From contig MU401596.1 of NCBI GenBank assembly GCA_022579005.1, positions 39,122 through 103,121 of the forward strand: a stretch of DNA of 64,000 nucleotides. The letters run 5' to 3'. The notes below the pieces were generated by a model, which had not been told where the DNA came from, ran no database searches, and was given only the letters and a program-made list of their open reading frames with translations. The position numbers and the translations under genes were made by a program. This document shows, piece by piece, positions 23,879-35,105 of this stretch. The first letter of the stretch is position 1. Every line of letters starts with the position of its first letter. The stretch comes from Poronia punctata (taxonomy: Eukaryota > Ascomycota > Sordariomycetes > Xylariales > Xylariaceae).

Positions 23879-26001
23879 ATGGAACAGGTTGGAAACACAC
23901 CTATAAACCAAGGGTCTTCACCGTATAGGTACCCTTACAACGATGATGGAGCAGCGCGAACAGTCGAGAGGATGTCAAGGTAAGTCCCAACTCACTCACT
24001 CAACCAAAGTCGTGAGCAGCGGCGGTCTAACTAGAGAAATATCAGCATCCAAGAAGCAACAGAGTACTCCAACTCCCGCTCAGGTCTCGCATCACGAAGC
24101 ACAAAATCAACTCTCCTCTGGCCTTTCCATAACAGGAATACATCCGAGGTTCCCTCGACGCCGCGTTCCAGCCGTCTGGGCAGATTTCGTTCCGGGACAT
24201 GGAATTCCCGGAGTATGTTGCGGTCGTTTGATGATTCCGCTAGTATTGTCGATCATAGTATCGTGCCCGACTACGTGATTAACTTCATGAGGGGCGAGAC
24301 GCCGGAGAGTCTGGCTAGGAAGAAGGAGGCGAAGAGATGGGTGGAGAGGAATGTTGTTCTTAATCAGAGGAGGGACACGCTCTCTTCGCATCTTGTCGAG
24401 ATGGGGAATTATTTCGGTTCTACGACGGATTTGACCGGCGGTGTCGGGCGTGAGGGTCAGAAGGGTGGGAGGATGACGGGATGGAGAGGGGGCGTCTTTT
24501 ATAATGCGCTTTTGGCGATGCTTGTATTTGTTGTGGTCGTCGTCTGCCTCATAATAGTGGTTACGAGGACGAAGGCGTTCTTGGGGGAATTGGTCGTTTT
24601 CTCCGGGGATTGCGTCGCTGCAAATCGGATCGACACTGGGCTTCATGTCATCGTGAACGTATTTGCTGCTGTCCTTCTAGCTGGCGCGAATTACGTCTTC
24701 CAAATCCTCTTGAGTCCGACGAGAGAAGAGGTTTCCGAGGCACATGATCACAAACGATGGCTCGATATCGGCATACCTTCGATACGCAACCTTGCTCACG
24801 TGTCAGGATTTCGCGCGGCAATGGGGATCATCACTCTTGTTGTTGCCATCGCGGGCCAAGTAATGTAAGTGGACAAGTCGGAAAAGTAAAGCAAAAACTT
24901 CCGAACTAGACTAACATTTATCACAGTTATAATGCCATAATATCTACGACCCAGGGCACATCGACAAAATGTGCCGTCAACGTAAACACTTCCATGCTCG
25001 TCGTCGCAGCAATAATACCGCTCATCCTGATACTCAACATGGTCCTACTTCTAACGAAATCTACCTTGGACCCCCTCGCCACTCTTGGCGACGCCATCGC
25101 ATCTTTCCTCCAAACACCCGACCCGACGACGACATCAGATTCCCTCCTAACAAAAACCGACATCCAACAAGGCCGCTGGGGCGTCCAGGGGGCCACCAAG
25201 CAATGTAACCCCGGAAGCCACTACTGGCTCCAAGCACCCTCGCTCTCCCGCTGGGCACTAACGATTCTCTCATGGGTATTCGTCGCCGCGCCCACAGCGG
25301 CCGCTCTCGCACTAATGGCGCGCGCATCGAGTTCGGGCGTCAACGGACCCTTGGGCACGGCCACGTCCGAAACAACATTTTCCTTCCCTGGCAAGACAGC
25401 TATCGGAATGCCTCAACTTGCACTCATATGTGCTTTGCCGCAACTCCTCCTATCCATTCTCTACCTATCCACAAACGCGCTATTGACAACCTACTTCTTC
25501 TCGCACGAATTATCCCTCTTTGCGCTCGGCCCTCGTCCCTTGCGCATATCTTCTCCTACACCAGTCGGAGCGCAGACATCAAGTCTCTACCTCTCCCTCC
25601 CTCGACCGGCATCCTGGCTTCTGCTGCTTATTTTCGCTGCTCTCGGATTCGTCCTCAGCCAGGCCGTATTTCCTTCTTCTTCTACTACAACCACGTCCGG
25701 TATAGCATTCGACCCACTCGGTCTCTTAATCCTCTTCGCTCTCCTCGCGACCGTGTTATTCGGGATCCTGGCCCTCGGCTTCCGCCGCACGGCAACTCGC
25801 GATGGGAACCCGCTTGCACAGCTCACTAGTCCCTGTAGTGCCGTCCTCAGCGCCAGATGCCATCCTGCAAGCGGCGAGGGCGAGATCTGGCTCGGACTTG
25901 TGAGCTGGGGGGTTGTAGAGGAAGGCGATGGGAGAAGACCTGGTAGATGCGCCTTTACGGGTAGGGAAGGGGTTTGGGATGCTGGGATGTGTTATTCATG
26001 A
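23879..26001 (+). CDS. Multi-pass membrane protein with DUF6536 domain
   Basis: Three exons, 23879-23979, 24046-24864 and 24927-26001, sum to 664 residues. The start ATG at 23879 has favourable context (AAAGATGG). The N-terminal 170 residues are Ser/Arg-rich and cytosolic in character. The DUF6536 domain follows from about residue 178: GWRGG, first membrane segment, a GDCVAANRIDTGLHVIVNV stretch, GANYVFQILLSPTREEV and the very typical WLDIGIPSIRNL. Further hydrophobic segments follow (LVVAAIIPLILILNMVLLL, WALTILSWVFVAAPTAAALA and at least four more), so about eight in all. The family is restricted to fungi and uncharacterised. No signal peptide. Confidence 0.85.
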
Positions 26002-26580
26002 ATGTTGTATCGATTATTATTATACGCTGCGCGATTGAAAGGGCTGGCTTGATACCCCTATTTACCTGTTTTTTTGGCCTAGTTGCTTCACACATATTGT
26101 GCACGTTGGGTATTTGGGTATATCCATTGTGCGCCTTTTGTTATGATTACCTCATCTTGAGTTATTATTGCAAGATAACTGTAGCACAAATGGAACTCCG
26201 ATATTAGATAAGTACTTGAGTGTGAGGAAAGAACGAAGTACAAGGGCTTGAGGTTATGGCTCATCAATTGTGAAGGTGCAAGCCCCACTAGACCTGGTAC
26301 AATGCGACGGCAAGTTTGCCTTTTCCTCCCTGTTGGAGAACCCATGCACCTCCCCTCCAATTACCTTATCACCCTGCTGTGAACTTGTTGGATTCATCAT
26401 ACATGGAATACGCAAACGTCCTGAAGAGGGTTCGAAACAGCCCTTTTAACCACGCCTTTCTAGTGCGCAACAAAGTGCCATGACCGACCGTATACAGTAG
26501 ATACTTTACCTACTGCTATACGCGTTGAAGAAGTTACTGCACGCGGTTCAATTTGGGTTGTCAGATGTGATTCTTTCAAC
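26002..26580. other. Intergenic, same-strand spacer before the F-box-like gene
   Basis: 579 bases holding the 3' flank of the DUF6536 gene and the promoter of the next gene. A poly-pyrimidine-poor stretch; no TATA box or extra ORF of note. Confidence 0.4.
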
Positions 26581-28155
26581 ATGTCTGTCATCGACAGCAG
26601 CGTATCCCGCATGTCGCCGGAGCTCTGGATACAGATTCTCCATCACTTTGTCCCCTCTGGAGCACCCACGACTGCACCAGTTCAACCGTCAAAAGCACAA
26701 GTCCGACCTCACGTACTCGAATGGCGGCGCACGCTATGGGGAGCCTGCCAGGTGTCGCGTGCCATAAGTTCAAGTGCCACGAGTTGTCTATACCGAGCAG
26801 TCCTCATCAATGACTGCGAAGAGCTGTTGTACTTCTACAGAACCTTGCGCTCAGTTCCCAGACTGCGCCGCCTGGTGCGCTCCTTCTCCTGGGCCGGGAC
26901 TCTACCGCCATCCGACGCGCTCGATTATTCCCTCTGTGTTCAGCTTATGCCTTCCCTTCCGGCAGTCTTCACATCCATCCCTGCTCCAGTGACAGAAGAA
27001 GACACATTCTATCACCAGTTCCTACATGATGACAATCTCGGCGCATTTCGCATATGGAAGCTATTCGGTGTCGTGCTTGCCATGATGCCAAGAGTCACCA
27101 CTCTCTTCCTAGTCCTAGGCGATCCGAGGCTGGGCACAAGAGAGCAAGAACTTCTGATTGACTACGAATTGGATGGACGCGGTACAGCTGAACAGATAAA
27201 ATGTCTCTTGGAAGTGAGCCAACAACCATGTGAGGTCCGCGCAATAAGAGAAGCGATATCCTCCATCTCGCCCGCCATCGGCCGTCGCCTTCTTCCCGAC
27301 CTCCAGGTTCTCATCTTGGATCACATTGGGAACAACCTCACCTCGCTTGACGCCTTCCGGGATGATGTGGTCGTGTGTGACCTCCATCAACATTGTCCAC
27401 AACTCCGATATATCCAGTCGAAAGCTAGTATCTTTCCCAGGTCATATCGGAAGATCGAACCCAGCACAAGCATGAGGAGTCTCACGATGAGGAAACAGCT
27501 ATACCCGGTCTCCTGTATAGCACGTCTTCACGAGATCTACCCCAACTTGACCTCTCTTCGTATGGTCATCCGCAACGGGTCTGACGATCCACATTTGGCT
27601 CTTCCGGCTTCGTTTGAGCCACTCACCAAATTGCGGCACTTGCAGTACCTGTCCATGACTACACCACACCATCTAGGATGGTCCGCGCCCAGATCCACAC
27701 CGACCATGTTACATTTCTTGCGACAGATGGAATCCCTGCAGCATCTCAGAATCGACTTGATCTGGCTCGCAACCAGGAGCGAACCGGCTCAGCTTGTTTT
27801 TCTTGCCTCGTTCCTACCCCCTTGTCTCGAAACTCTTCACCTGATTGACTACTGGGGCACCACAATGACGGGCGGTCGATCTACCGGATACTTTGAATAT
27901 TCAGATCTTATACTATCCAACGTATTCCTGCGTACGATACTAGCAAGTCTAGCGAGAGGCTGTGTATCAGTAGGTTTGACCAGTCTCAAGGAGGTAAAAA
28001 TCAGCTCAGACCGGAGTTATCCTCCCGGTAGCTTGCAATTAGACTTTGTCGCCATGGCACGGCAGTTTCAGGAATGCGGAATTCGACTTATAAAGGGCGG
28101 AATCGATAAAGTGAGACAGGAGGAGGATGAGTGGTGGTTAAGTGAGACGTGCTAG
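26581..28155 (+). CDS. F-box-like protein with divergent leucine-rich region
   Basis: Single-exon gene of 524 residues starting MSVIDSSVSRMSPELWIQI. The N-terminal segment SRMSPELWIQILHHFVP, followed after an insertion by LWGACQVSRAISSSATSCLYRAV, matches the fungal F-box pattern (LPxELxxxIL ... CxVSRxxxxxAxxxLYRxV). The rest has spaced leucine/hydrophobic segments such as LPDLQVLILDHI, YPNLTSLRMVI, LRHLQYLSM and LETLHLIDYW, as in the substrate-recognition part of fungal F-box/LRR-like proteins. It would recruit a target to an SCF ubiquitin ligase through Skp1; the target is unknown. Filamentous fungi carry many such fast-evolving genes. Confidence 0.75.
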   Translation: MSVIDSSVSRMSPELWIQILHHFVPSGAPTTAPVQPSKAQVRPHVLEWRRTLWGACQVSRAISSSATSCLYRAVLINDCEELLYFYRTLRSVPRLRRLVRSFSWAGTLPPSDALDYSLCVQLMPSLPAVFTSIPAPVTEEDTFYHQFLHDDNLGAFRIWKLFGVVLAMMPRVTTLFLVLGDPRLGTREQELLIDYELDGRGTAEQIKCLLEVSQQPCEVRAIREAISSISPAIGRRLLPDLQVLILDHIGNNLTSLDAFRDDVVVCDLHQHCPQLRYIQSKASIFPRSYRKIEPSTSMRSLTMRKQLYPVSCIARLHEIYPNLTSLRMVIRNGSDDPHLALPASFEPLTKLRHLQYLSMTTPHHLGWSAPRSTPTMLHFLRQMESLQHLRIDLIWLATRSEPAQLVFLASFLPPCLETLHLIDYWGTTMTGGRSTGYFEYSDLILSNVFLRTILASLARGCVSVGLTSLKEVKISSDRSYPPGSLQLDFVAMARQFQECGIRLIKGGIDKVRQEEDEWWLSETC

Positions 28156-28685
28156 ATCTGCCAGAGCGTCGAGCGGACCTTGATTCATGACCCTTGGCTC
28201 GCCTCATGTTTGGAGCTAGGGCGGCTTTTTTCGAGGCGACGGGGCGAAGTCTTCCCCTATCATCGTTGGACAGGGACATAAATCCCATCCAGCTCGCCAT
28301 GTTTTGAAAGAGTTTCTGGGCGGACCTGGGTGGCACAATTCTTCCCTGGGAAGTCCCCTATCTGTACTTGGCATACGTGTAAGTATAAAGGGGCCCAGGA
28401 CATATGAAGAGACGATGATGATTCATTCGTGTCTCTGGGCGATGTTTTTTCTTGTTCATCTCCTTCCTCGCACATCGAGGACTAGGTAAAGATAATAATG
28501 CTTTTATCATTGTATTTGTGACAATCACAGCCTTGGAGCCAAGTTCTAAACGCTGGCTAATCCGAGCCAGAAACCCATGAGACCACCAAAATTCCGCAAA
28601 GGGTAGAATACAAATATTAAAGACAAGAGTTCCGATCCCCCCTTAACCTAGCCTTATACGAAGAAAAGAAAAGGAAAGGAAACAA
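28156..28685. other. Convergent 3' region, no gene
   Basis: 530 bases between the stops of the plus-strand F-box-like gene and the minus-strand PhyH gene. Nothing further supported. Confidence 0.5.
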
Positions 28686-29672
28686 TCAGTCCCTTAACAA
28701 TCTCGTAAAGCCCTCGGCCGGCGGCTGTAACCAATTCCGCTCATCATACTTAGTTCCCTCCCCCTCGATGACGTGGAAAGTATAGATAATCCTTCCCTTG
28801 GAACTAGTATTCCTCTCGCTCTTATGCAAGATATTCCCATGTATCAGGACCAAATCCCCCGCCTTAACCTCCCCCATCACATACTTGTCCTCGCCGTCTT
28901 CACCTTCCGACTTCTTATCCTCACCATATTCATCCCCCAAAGGAAACCTCGGCCCATCATTCTCGACAAACTCGGTCCCCTCGCCATCCCCTTCCCGTCT
29001 CCGCACGAACCGCTTCTTCACGCCGGCCCACCTATGACTCCCCGGCAAGAAACTCAGACATCCATTCTCGACCGTCGCATCCTCCAACGCGTACCAGAAC
29101 CCCACCGCGCTCGGCGGGTCCGTGTATAGAAAAGTGGAGTCCTGATGAGGCGGCACGGCACCGCCGATTTCCGGCTGTTTACAAATCACCATGGACTGCA
29201 AGACGCGCGGATCTCTGAACCCCAAGCTACGCGCGACGGCCGCGGGGTGGGATTGTTTCTTTAAGCCGGTCCCCGCGCCGAGTAAATCCGGGTTGTACGC
29301 GGGATCGAAGAGGGACGCGAAGGGGGGGGATAATCCGTGGAGATAATGGCCGATCTTATTGACGGCGAGGTTCTTCGGTTTGGTCAGTTGGCCCGTCTCG
29401 GCGGAGAAGGCGTCTTCCTCGAAGAAGAAGCGGATCTTGTCGCCCGAGGAGAGGAAGTACGAGTCGCCTACGTGGTCGGGGCGTTCGCCGGCGGCGAATT
29501 TCGTGAGGGGGTGGTCGGAGAGGGAGAATGTCTCGAGGAGGTGGTGGGTTTCCGAGAGGAGCGCTTGTACGGTTGGGGCGGGGAGGGCGTTGGGGAGGAT
29601 CAGGTAGCCGTTTTTGTGGAACGAGGTTTGTTGCTCCGGCGTCAGGCCCGAGGGGGGTTGAGAGGATGACAT
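28686..29672 (-). CDS. Phytanoyl-CoA dioxygenase (PhyH/PHYHD1) family protein
   Basis: Single-exon gene of 328 residues, start ATG at 29672. Fe(II)/2-oxoglutarate-dependent oxygenase fold. The iron triad is visible: HxD in VPPHQDSTFLY (about residues 176-178) and the distal His in VLIHGNILHKSE. The 2-oxoglutarate-binding Arg is likely that of KGRIIYTFHVIEG. The N-terminal FHKNGYLILPN and the segment LPGSHRW are also typical. The closest named relatives are PHYHD1-like proteins, which need not act on phytanoyl-CoA; the substrate is unknown. An acidic insertion (GDEYGEDKKSEGEDGEDKY) sits between the two iron-ligand regions. Lacks an obvious peroxisomal C-terminal signal (ends LLRD). Confidence 0.88.
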   Translation of the reverse strand: MSSSQPPSGLTPEQQTSFHKNGYLILPNALPAPTVQALLSETHHLLETFSLSDHPLTKFAAGERPDHVGDSYFLSSGDKIRFFFEEDAFSAETGQLTKPKNLAVNKIGHYLHGLSPPFASLFDPAYNPDLLGAGTGLKKQSHPAAVARSLGFRDPRVLQSMVICKQPEIGGAVPPHQDSTFLYTDPPSAVGFWYALEDATVENGCLSFLPGSHRWAGVKKRFVRRREGDGEGTEFVENDGPRFPLGDEYGEDKKSEGEDGEDKYVMGEVKAGDLVLIHGNILHKSERNTSSKGRIIYTFHVIEGEGTKYDERNWLQPPAEGFTRLLRD

Positions 29673-30378
29673 TTTGATTTTGATGGTGTGTTGTGTGCGT
29701 GTTTGTTGTTTCTAGGCGCGGGGAGTTCTTGGTTGATGGGCGTGGGGAGTAAGAAGGTTGCGCGAGAATGATACTTGATGCTTAATCTAGGATATGTAAA
29801 CGTATGAATATCTTCTCTTGTTTGCATCGACATGGAGGGTCGTTGGTTTCAAGGTGGGGGTCAAACAGCTCGGGATGAATGGTGGGGTTCGGCTAAGTAA
29901 GTACCTACTTACCTACTAGGTAGTAATACAAAAAGTAATTACATGGTCGATGTCATATGTAAATAAAAGGAGGGGTGAGGGGAAAGCTTCGGAATGAGGG
30001 GCATTATGTACCTACATCACCAGTGTGCGCCGAAAGTAAGGTTAGCTCTAGACTAAGTAGGTAGGTATACGCTATACTCGATTGGATCTAACCAACCAAT
30101 GTCAATAACAACAACACGGGGGGCAAAGTCACTTTACGCGAGATTAGCGCTACCGGAGAAACACTTTATAGGGAATGGGAAGATAAAGTACCTACCTTAC
30201 TGGAAAGTAATTTCAGGAGAAGGACGACCGACTGCCCCTATATTCATACGCTCTTAACCCAGTTAGAATCGCGAATTTTCAAGTCGGCAGGTACATTACT
30301 TCTTTATAATTTACGCATTCGAACTTTGTCTAGATTCCTGAAGCTACTTGTATTGATAAGAGTTATTGCGGCGCAAAC
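29673..30378. other. Divergent promoter region between PhyH and the cytidylyltransferase gene
   Basis: 706 bases separating two start codons. Contains several TACCTA/TAGGTA runs (29898-29923, 30056-30066, 30188-30197). No clear TATA box on either side. Confidence 0.45.
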
Positions 30379-31849
30379 ATGAGCGAAGAAGAGGTACTCT
30401 ACGATGAGCGAATCTGGCTCGACGGCTGCTGGGACTTTTTCCACCACGGCCACGCCGGCGCCATGTTGCAGGCGCGACAGCTAGGCAGCGAACTATACGT
30501 CGGCGTGCATTCGGACGAGGATATCCTCAGTAACAAAGGGCCGACGGTCATGAATCAAGATGAGCGGTAGGTATGAAAACCCCCCATTTTTACTTTTCTT
30601 TTTGTCACAAATCGCGTCGACTAACAGACATAAAAAAAAAGCCTCGCTGCCGTGGACGCCTGTCGCTGGGTGACGAAGTCCGTCCCGGACGCACCATACG
30701 TGACGGAGTTGCCCTTCATCGGTAAATATCACTGCAAATACGTAGTCCACGGCGATGACGTCACGTCGGACAGTAATGGCGAGGACTGTTACCGCTTCGT
30801 GAAACAGGCCGGTCGCTTCAAGGTTGTCAAGAGGACGCCTAGTATCTCTACGACGGATCTCGTCGGTCGCATGTTGTTGTGTACCAAGACGCATTTCATC
30901 ACGTCGCTGGAAAGAGCGCTTGCGGGCCTGGAAGGCCACGGAACCGAGGAGGATAGAAAGGCCGAGGGAGAGGCTATGATGACGCGCATTCGTCAGTACG
31001 CTACGGATAAGAATGGCAAAGACCCGGGTGTCGATGTCTTTTTCTGGTCGGCTTCCGAGGCTGCCAAGGCGGATGATACGGAAGAGGAGACGGGGACGTT
31101 TCGCCAGCTGCTAAAAGGGAAAGGGGTCAAGCCTGGACAAAGAGTCGTGTATGTGGATGGGGGCTACGATCTCTTTTCCAGCGGCCATATCGAGTTTCTA
31201 CGCCAGGTTGTTCTGGCCGAGGAGGAACTGGCGAGAAAGGACGGTTGGTATGATCAGCAGGCTGTCGACGAGCGGGTAGGAAAGGGGGAAGATTATGGAC
31301 CTGTATTCGTCGTCGCTGGTGTTCACGATGATCGGGTCATAAATAATTGGAAGGGGGTCAATTATCCCATCATGAACATTTACGAGCGCGGGCTTTGCGT
31401 GCTCCAGTGCCGGGTATGTTGTTACGCTTTTAGTCCCTTCATTCACTCCTCACTCACTTTGCGTTGATACTAACTCGACACAACAACAGTATGTCCACGC
31501 AGTCATTTTTGGCGCGCCTTTTACACCGACAAAATCATACCTCACGACACTGCCTTGGGGGACGCCGGATGCCGTTTATCATGGGCCCACGGCTTTCATC
31601 CCACTATCTTACGATCCGTACACGGCACCGAAGAAGATGGGCATCTTCAAGCAGATTTCCGTCCATAAGTTTCAGGATGTCAATGCCGGATCGATAGTGC
31701 AGCGTATCATGCACAGTCGGGATCTCTACGAGGAGCGGCAGCGAAAGAAGGGCGTCAAGGCAGTTGGCGAGACTGCGCATAGAAAACGAGAGATGCTAGA
31801 AGAGGAACAGCGTCGTAAAGAGGAGCAGATGGGCATAACTCAGCAATAG
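30379..31849 (+). CDS. CTP:phosphoethanolamine cytidylyltransferase
   Basis: Makes CDP-ethanolamine from CTP and phosphoethanolamine, the regulatory step of the Kennedy pathway to phosphatidylethanolamine. Three exons, 30379-30566, 30642-31413 and 31490-31849, give 439 residues, as expected for the ECT1/PCYT2 family. Two tandem cytidylyltransferase folds are present. The first has GCWDFFHHGHAGAML with an intact HxGH motif, and RTPSISTTDLVGRML in the position of RTxGIST, with Ser where Gly is usual. The second has GGYDLFSSGHIEFLRQV, where the first His of HxGH is replaced by Ser, so this repeat is probably not catalytic on its own, in line with a degenerate second site in yeast Ect1. The C-terminus is a charged Glu/Arg/Lys helix (REMLEEEQRRKEEQ). 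Divergent from the PhyH gene. Confidence 0.95.
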
Positions 31850-34800
31850 GTTAGACGTTGCCTAACATAGAGAGTATGGGTCGATACGTCGGAACGACGA
31901 GTAGCGGGCTAGAGAGACCGAAGCCGCATCACCTATCAGCATAATACGGTATAGAAAATAGAGTCGGGTTCAAGGCTTACAAAAGACGTGATCTTACCTG
32001 CATCGAACCATCCGTGGTTATGTCGAAGAGGGCCCGGGATATAATCCAACCATTCAAGCGGGACCAAGCTCAATAAAAGATATGCACCTACGAGCTACCT
32101 TCCCGATATGGCCGTGCGTCAGTATCTTAAATCCCTTTCCGAATTCTCTATATGCCAGTTGAACGAGTCTCAAACCTATATGTTCACGAAAGCGTAAGCT
32201 GAATCAGCCGGGAGACGTAATCTGATGTTACATTGCAGCACTTGCACAGCCCGTCTTCGTGTTACCTCACACGGGAATGCCATGATGTGGTGATGGTTTT
32301 GCTAGTGATGGTGGGAGACACACGAGAATATTCACCTGCTAGGAGAAGTACGAGTAGATGGTATGCTCCAGGGTGACGGCCCCATATTAGAAAAGCACTG
32401 GATACCCCCGGTAGGTAACAAGATAAGGCACAATCCCCGTTGGCCGGGCTTAGGGGTGGTACATGTATGTAACGGACAAACCGGGGCCGGAAGTTGGAAC
32501 TGCTCAGCGACCATTATCTGCAGATTGCAGCAGCCCCACAATGAATACTTAATTAAAGGTCATGGCCTAATACCATGGGCACGTCATATTTCTGTCGAAG
32601 ATTTTAGATATTGGTGTATGTTTAGTGAGATTGATAATTGGTCAGTACCAGAACTGTCTGATGTCCGGCACATCCATGATCTGACGTCTGGTTCAAGTTT
32701 CAAAGAGTTTCCTGACAAACGATAGATGAGAGGACGCACAGACCATAAAAGGCGGGTCAATCCCAACCGATTCAAGGATTTTAGGGGTAGTGATTGCCGA
32801 CATCCCATGTCGATAACGGAATTCGGATAAAAGCTTCTAGAATAAGAACAGAAGCTTTGGGGTTGATGACATTCTATCCCAGACACAGTCAGCTAAGGTC
32901 GGCAGCTAAAGTAAGTATTACCAACCTACCTAACGTTTGAAAGACTATGTACACCTACGGCGTAGAAAGTTGTAGCTACATGGCATCATATCCGCATATT
33001 ACTGCACGCAAAATCAAAGAAGAAACCGACATTGCGGGGTGGGGGAGACATGTCATTATCTTTCAAAGAGTTGGATAGACAGGAAGGAAAAGACAAAAGG
33101 GAATTATGGTGGCCAAAGAAAGAACAGACAAATGTCTCAGTCAAGCTACTACGTGTACGTGTACGTTGGCAAGGAAAAATGTAGCCAAGTAAGTGCTTGG
33201 TATATTTGGTAGGTAACATATGATTTCCGGAGGGGTCGTTGCAGGCTCTGACGCAGGGTTGTTCGGACGAGCGTCACTGTCCTCGTAAAGTCCTCCAGGC
33301 AGAATCCTAGGTAGGGTGCCATCTAGGTAAAGGCGTTGTTGGCCTGAACCGAGGCGAGTTGATTGGTTATTCTGCCGTATGTGCAGTTATTAGTAGTTAC
33401 TTTATGTGTCCTTGACCGGTGCGCCCTTCTGGAAAGAATAAAGAAGCCTTGGAAGCTTTGAGTTCACTTCCACCTGTTCTGCCTGTCGGAGCTACCACAC
33501 GTAGGAGAGGTGGGGTTGGATGGGCGTAATGAGAGAGGGGGACATGAGATCGGCCCCCATTACCTGATTAGGTTAGCCTTTTCATTGCTGTCGCTGCCCC
33601 AAAGCTCCATTGACAAGCCAGCAGCAACTTTTGGGTTTGAAACCGTCCCACTAGCTCTTAATCAGGCACTTGTTGGTTCCCCTCCTTCTTCAGGGGACTC
33701 TTGCTCAATTATCGTCACTCTTTGCCACGGGCCAAGTAAACTACCGTCCCAACCAGAAAGCGCCTACTCTATCTACTACCACACACCTGCATATCATGGA
33801 CGTCTAGAAAGCCGTTCGAACTCTATCAAAGAACTGCTTTCATCCTGGGAACCCGACTCAAGTCTTTGATACTACCTTCCGGGATCTGTTTCACCTTGTC
33901 TCCTCCATTTCAATCTATCTACCTTGGAGGCTAAGGTAGGTAGCTAGTTTCCGTCATTGATCCCACCTCCGTCATCTGCTTGTTTATTACACAAGTACAT
34001 TCTAACTAGGTATCTGTCTAGAATCGATAACCTAATATTAACCTTAACTCCTCATCCTCGCTCTTTTCTTCTATTACTTCCCATCCCTTATAACAAGTAT
34101 CGGTTCACCTAGGTCATTCCTACTATCCATTACCAGCGAGACATAAGCCGCAACACAGCGACAGAAACTGTGACTGCGACTGCTTGTCACCTTGTATCCT
34201 TGGAACTTTTGCGTGGTACCCGAGAGCAACCCGAGATCGCACTTGCCTCTCACCGGTATAGCTCAAGGGGAGAAGTAGGACCTACCAGCACACAGGAGTA
34301 GAAAGCAAAGGTAAAGTCGATCTACATTTATTCATGTAATCCGTATACTTTGACTGCTCTTCGTCTTCAGTTCCAGATTCAACTCTACCTAATAAACCCC
34401 CTCTTCTGTCTCCTTCCTGTTTAGCCTTTCACCCGGGCTATACCATGTGTGTGCACTTTGATATAAATCTATATCCCTCGATGCCGCCCCATATCGCCCG
34501 TGCGGCTCCTGCTTCCGCTTTTCGTCATCTTTCCCGACACTATCACGACTTCCCCAAGTTCTGGTAGTCCAAAACTCGCCGTACTCGCGGCATTCCTCGC
34601 CTAGGTGGCACCTATCTCGGTGCTCCATTCGAAGTTCCGCATACCACCCTTGGCTATTCCCTGTTCAGCAAGCTATGGTCAGCTAGCCCACCTGCGTACA
34701 ACCATGATGTTACGACATTGAGCCTTTCCTGCCTGGACAACGTGCTAGTATTCTGGACAGCCTCTTTGGATGTCTTGTTTAGGCACTTCTTTCTTTGGTT

Positions 34801-35105
34801 GCCTCGTCCTTCCTCATTCTTATCCCGTCCACATCACAAATCCGAGCAACGCCTCAGCCTTTCGTGTTATATAGAGCAGTAGCTCATTGTTCTTCGTTCC
34901 TTCCTAGTTCACTTAGCAAGCCTCGTAATATCTGACGACCTTGCCTAATACTTACGCAAAGAAATAGAAGACTTCGACCGCATAATAATACTCGGAAACC
35001 TCCCCGAAACCAGCAACCGTGCCGATTCCTCCTGGCGACCCCTACCTAGAGAGCGACGTACATATTCCTGTTATTATTATACCCTTCAATCATAGCCCAG
35101 CTGCC
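31850..35105. other. 3.3 kb spacer, promoter and probable long leader of the PKA regulatory subunit gene
   Basis: No gene recognised. The right half (about 33700-35100) is markedly C/T-rich with many short upstream ATGs, consistent with a long, intron- or uORF-bearing 5' leader for the kinase regulatory gene. I searched this part by eye in three frames for an exon encoding an N-terminal dimerisation domain (LQFCANYF-like) and did not find one. Confidence 0.4.

Noticed and set aside
29337..29669. Plus-strand frame of 110 codons rich in Gly, Glu and Val
   Set aside because: Entirely antisense to the PhyH coding sequence, which has clear catalytic motifs.
33510..33869. Plus-strand frame of 119 codons upstream of pkaR
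   Set aside because: No family resemblance and it lies in the pyrimidine-rich leader; more likely a chance frame or uORF.
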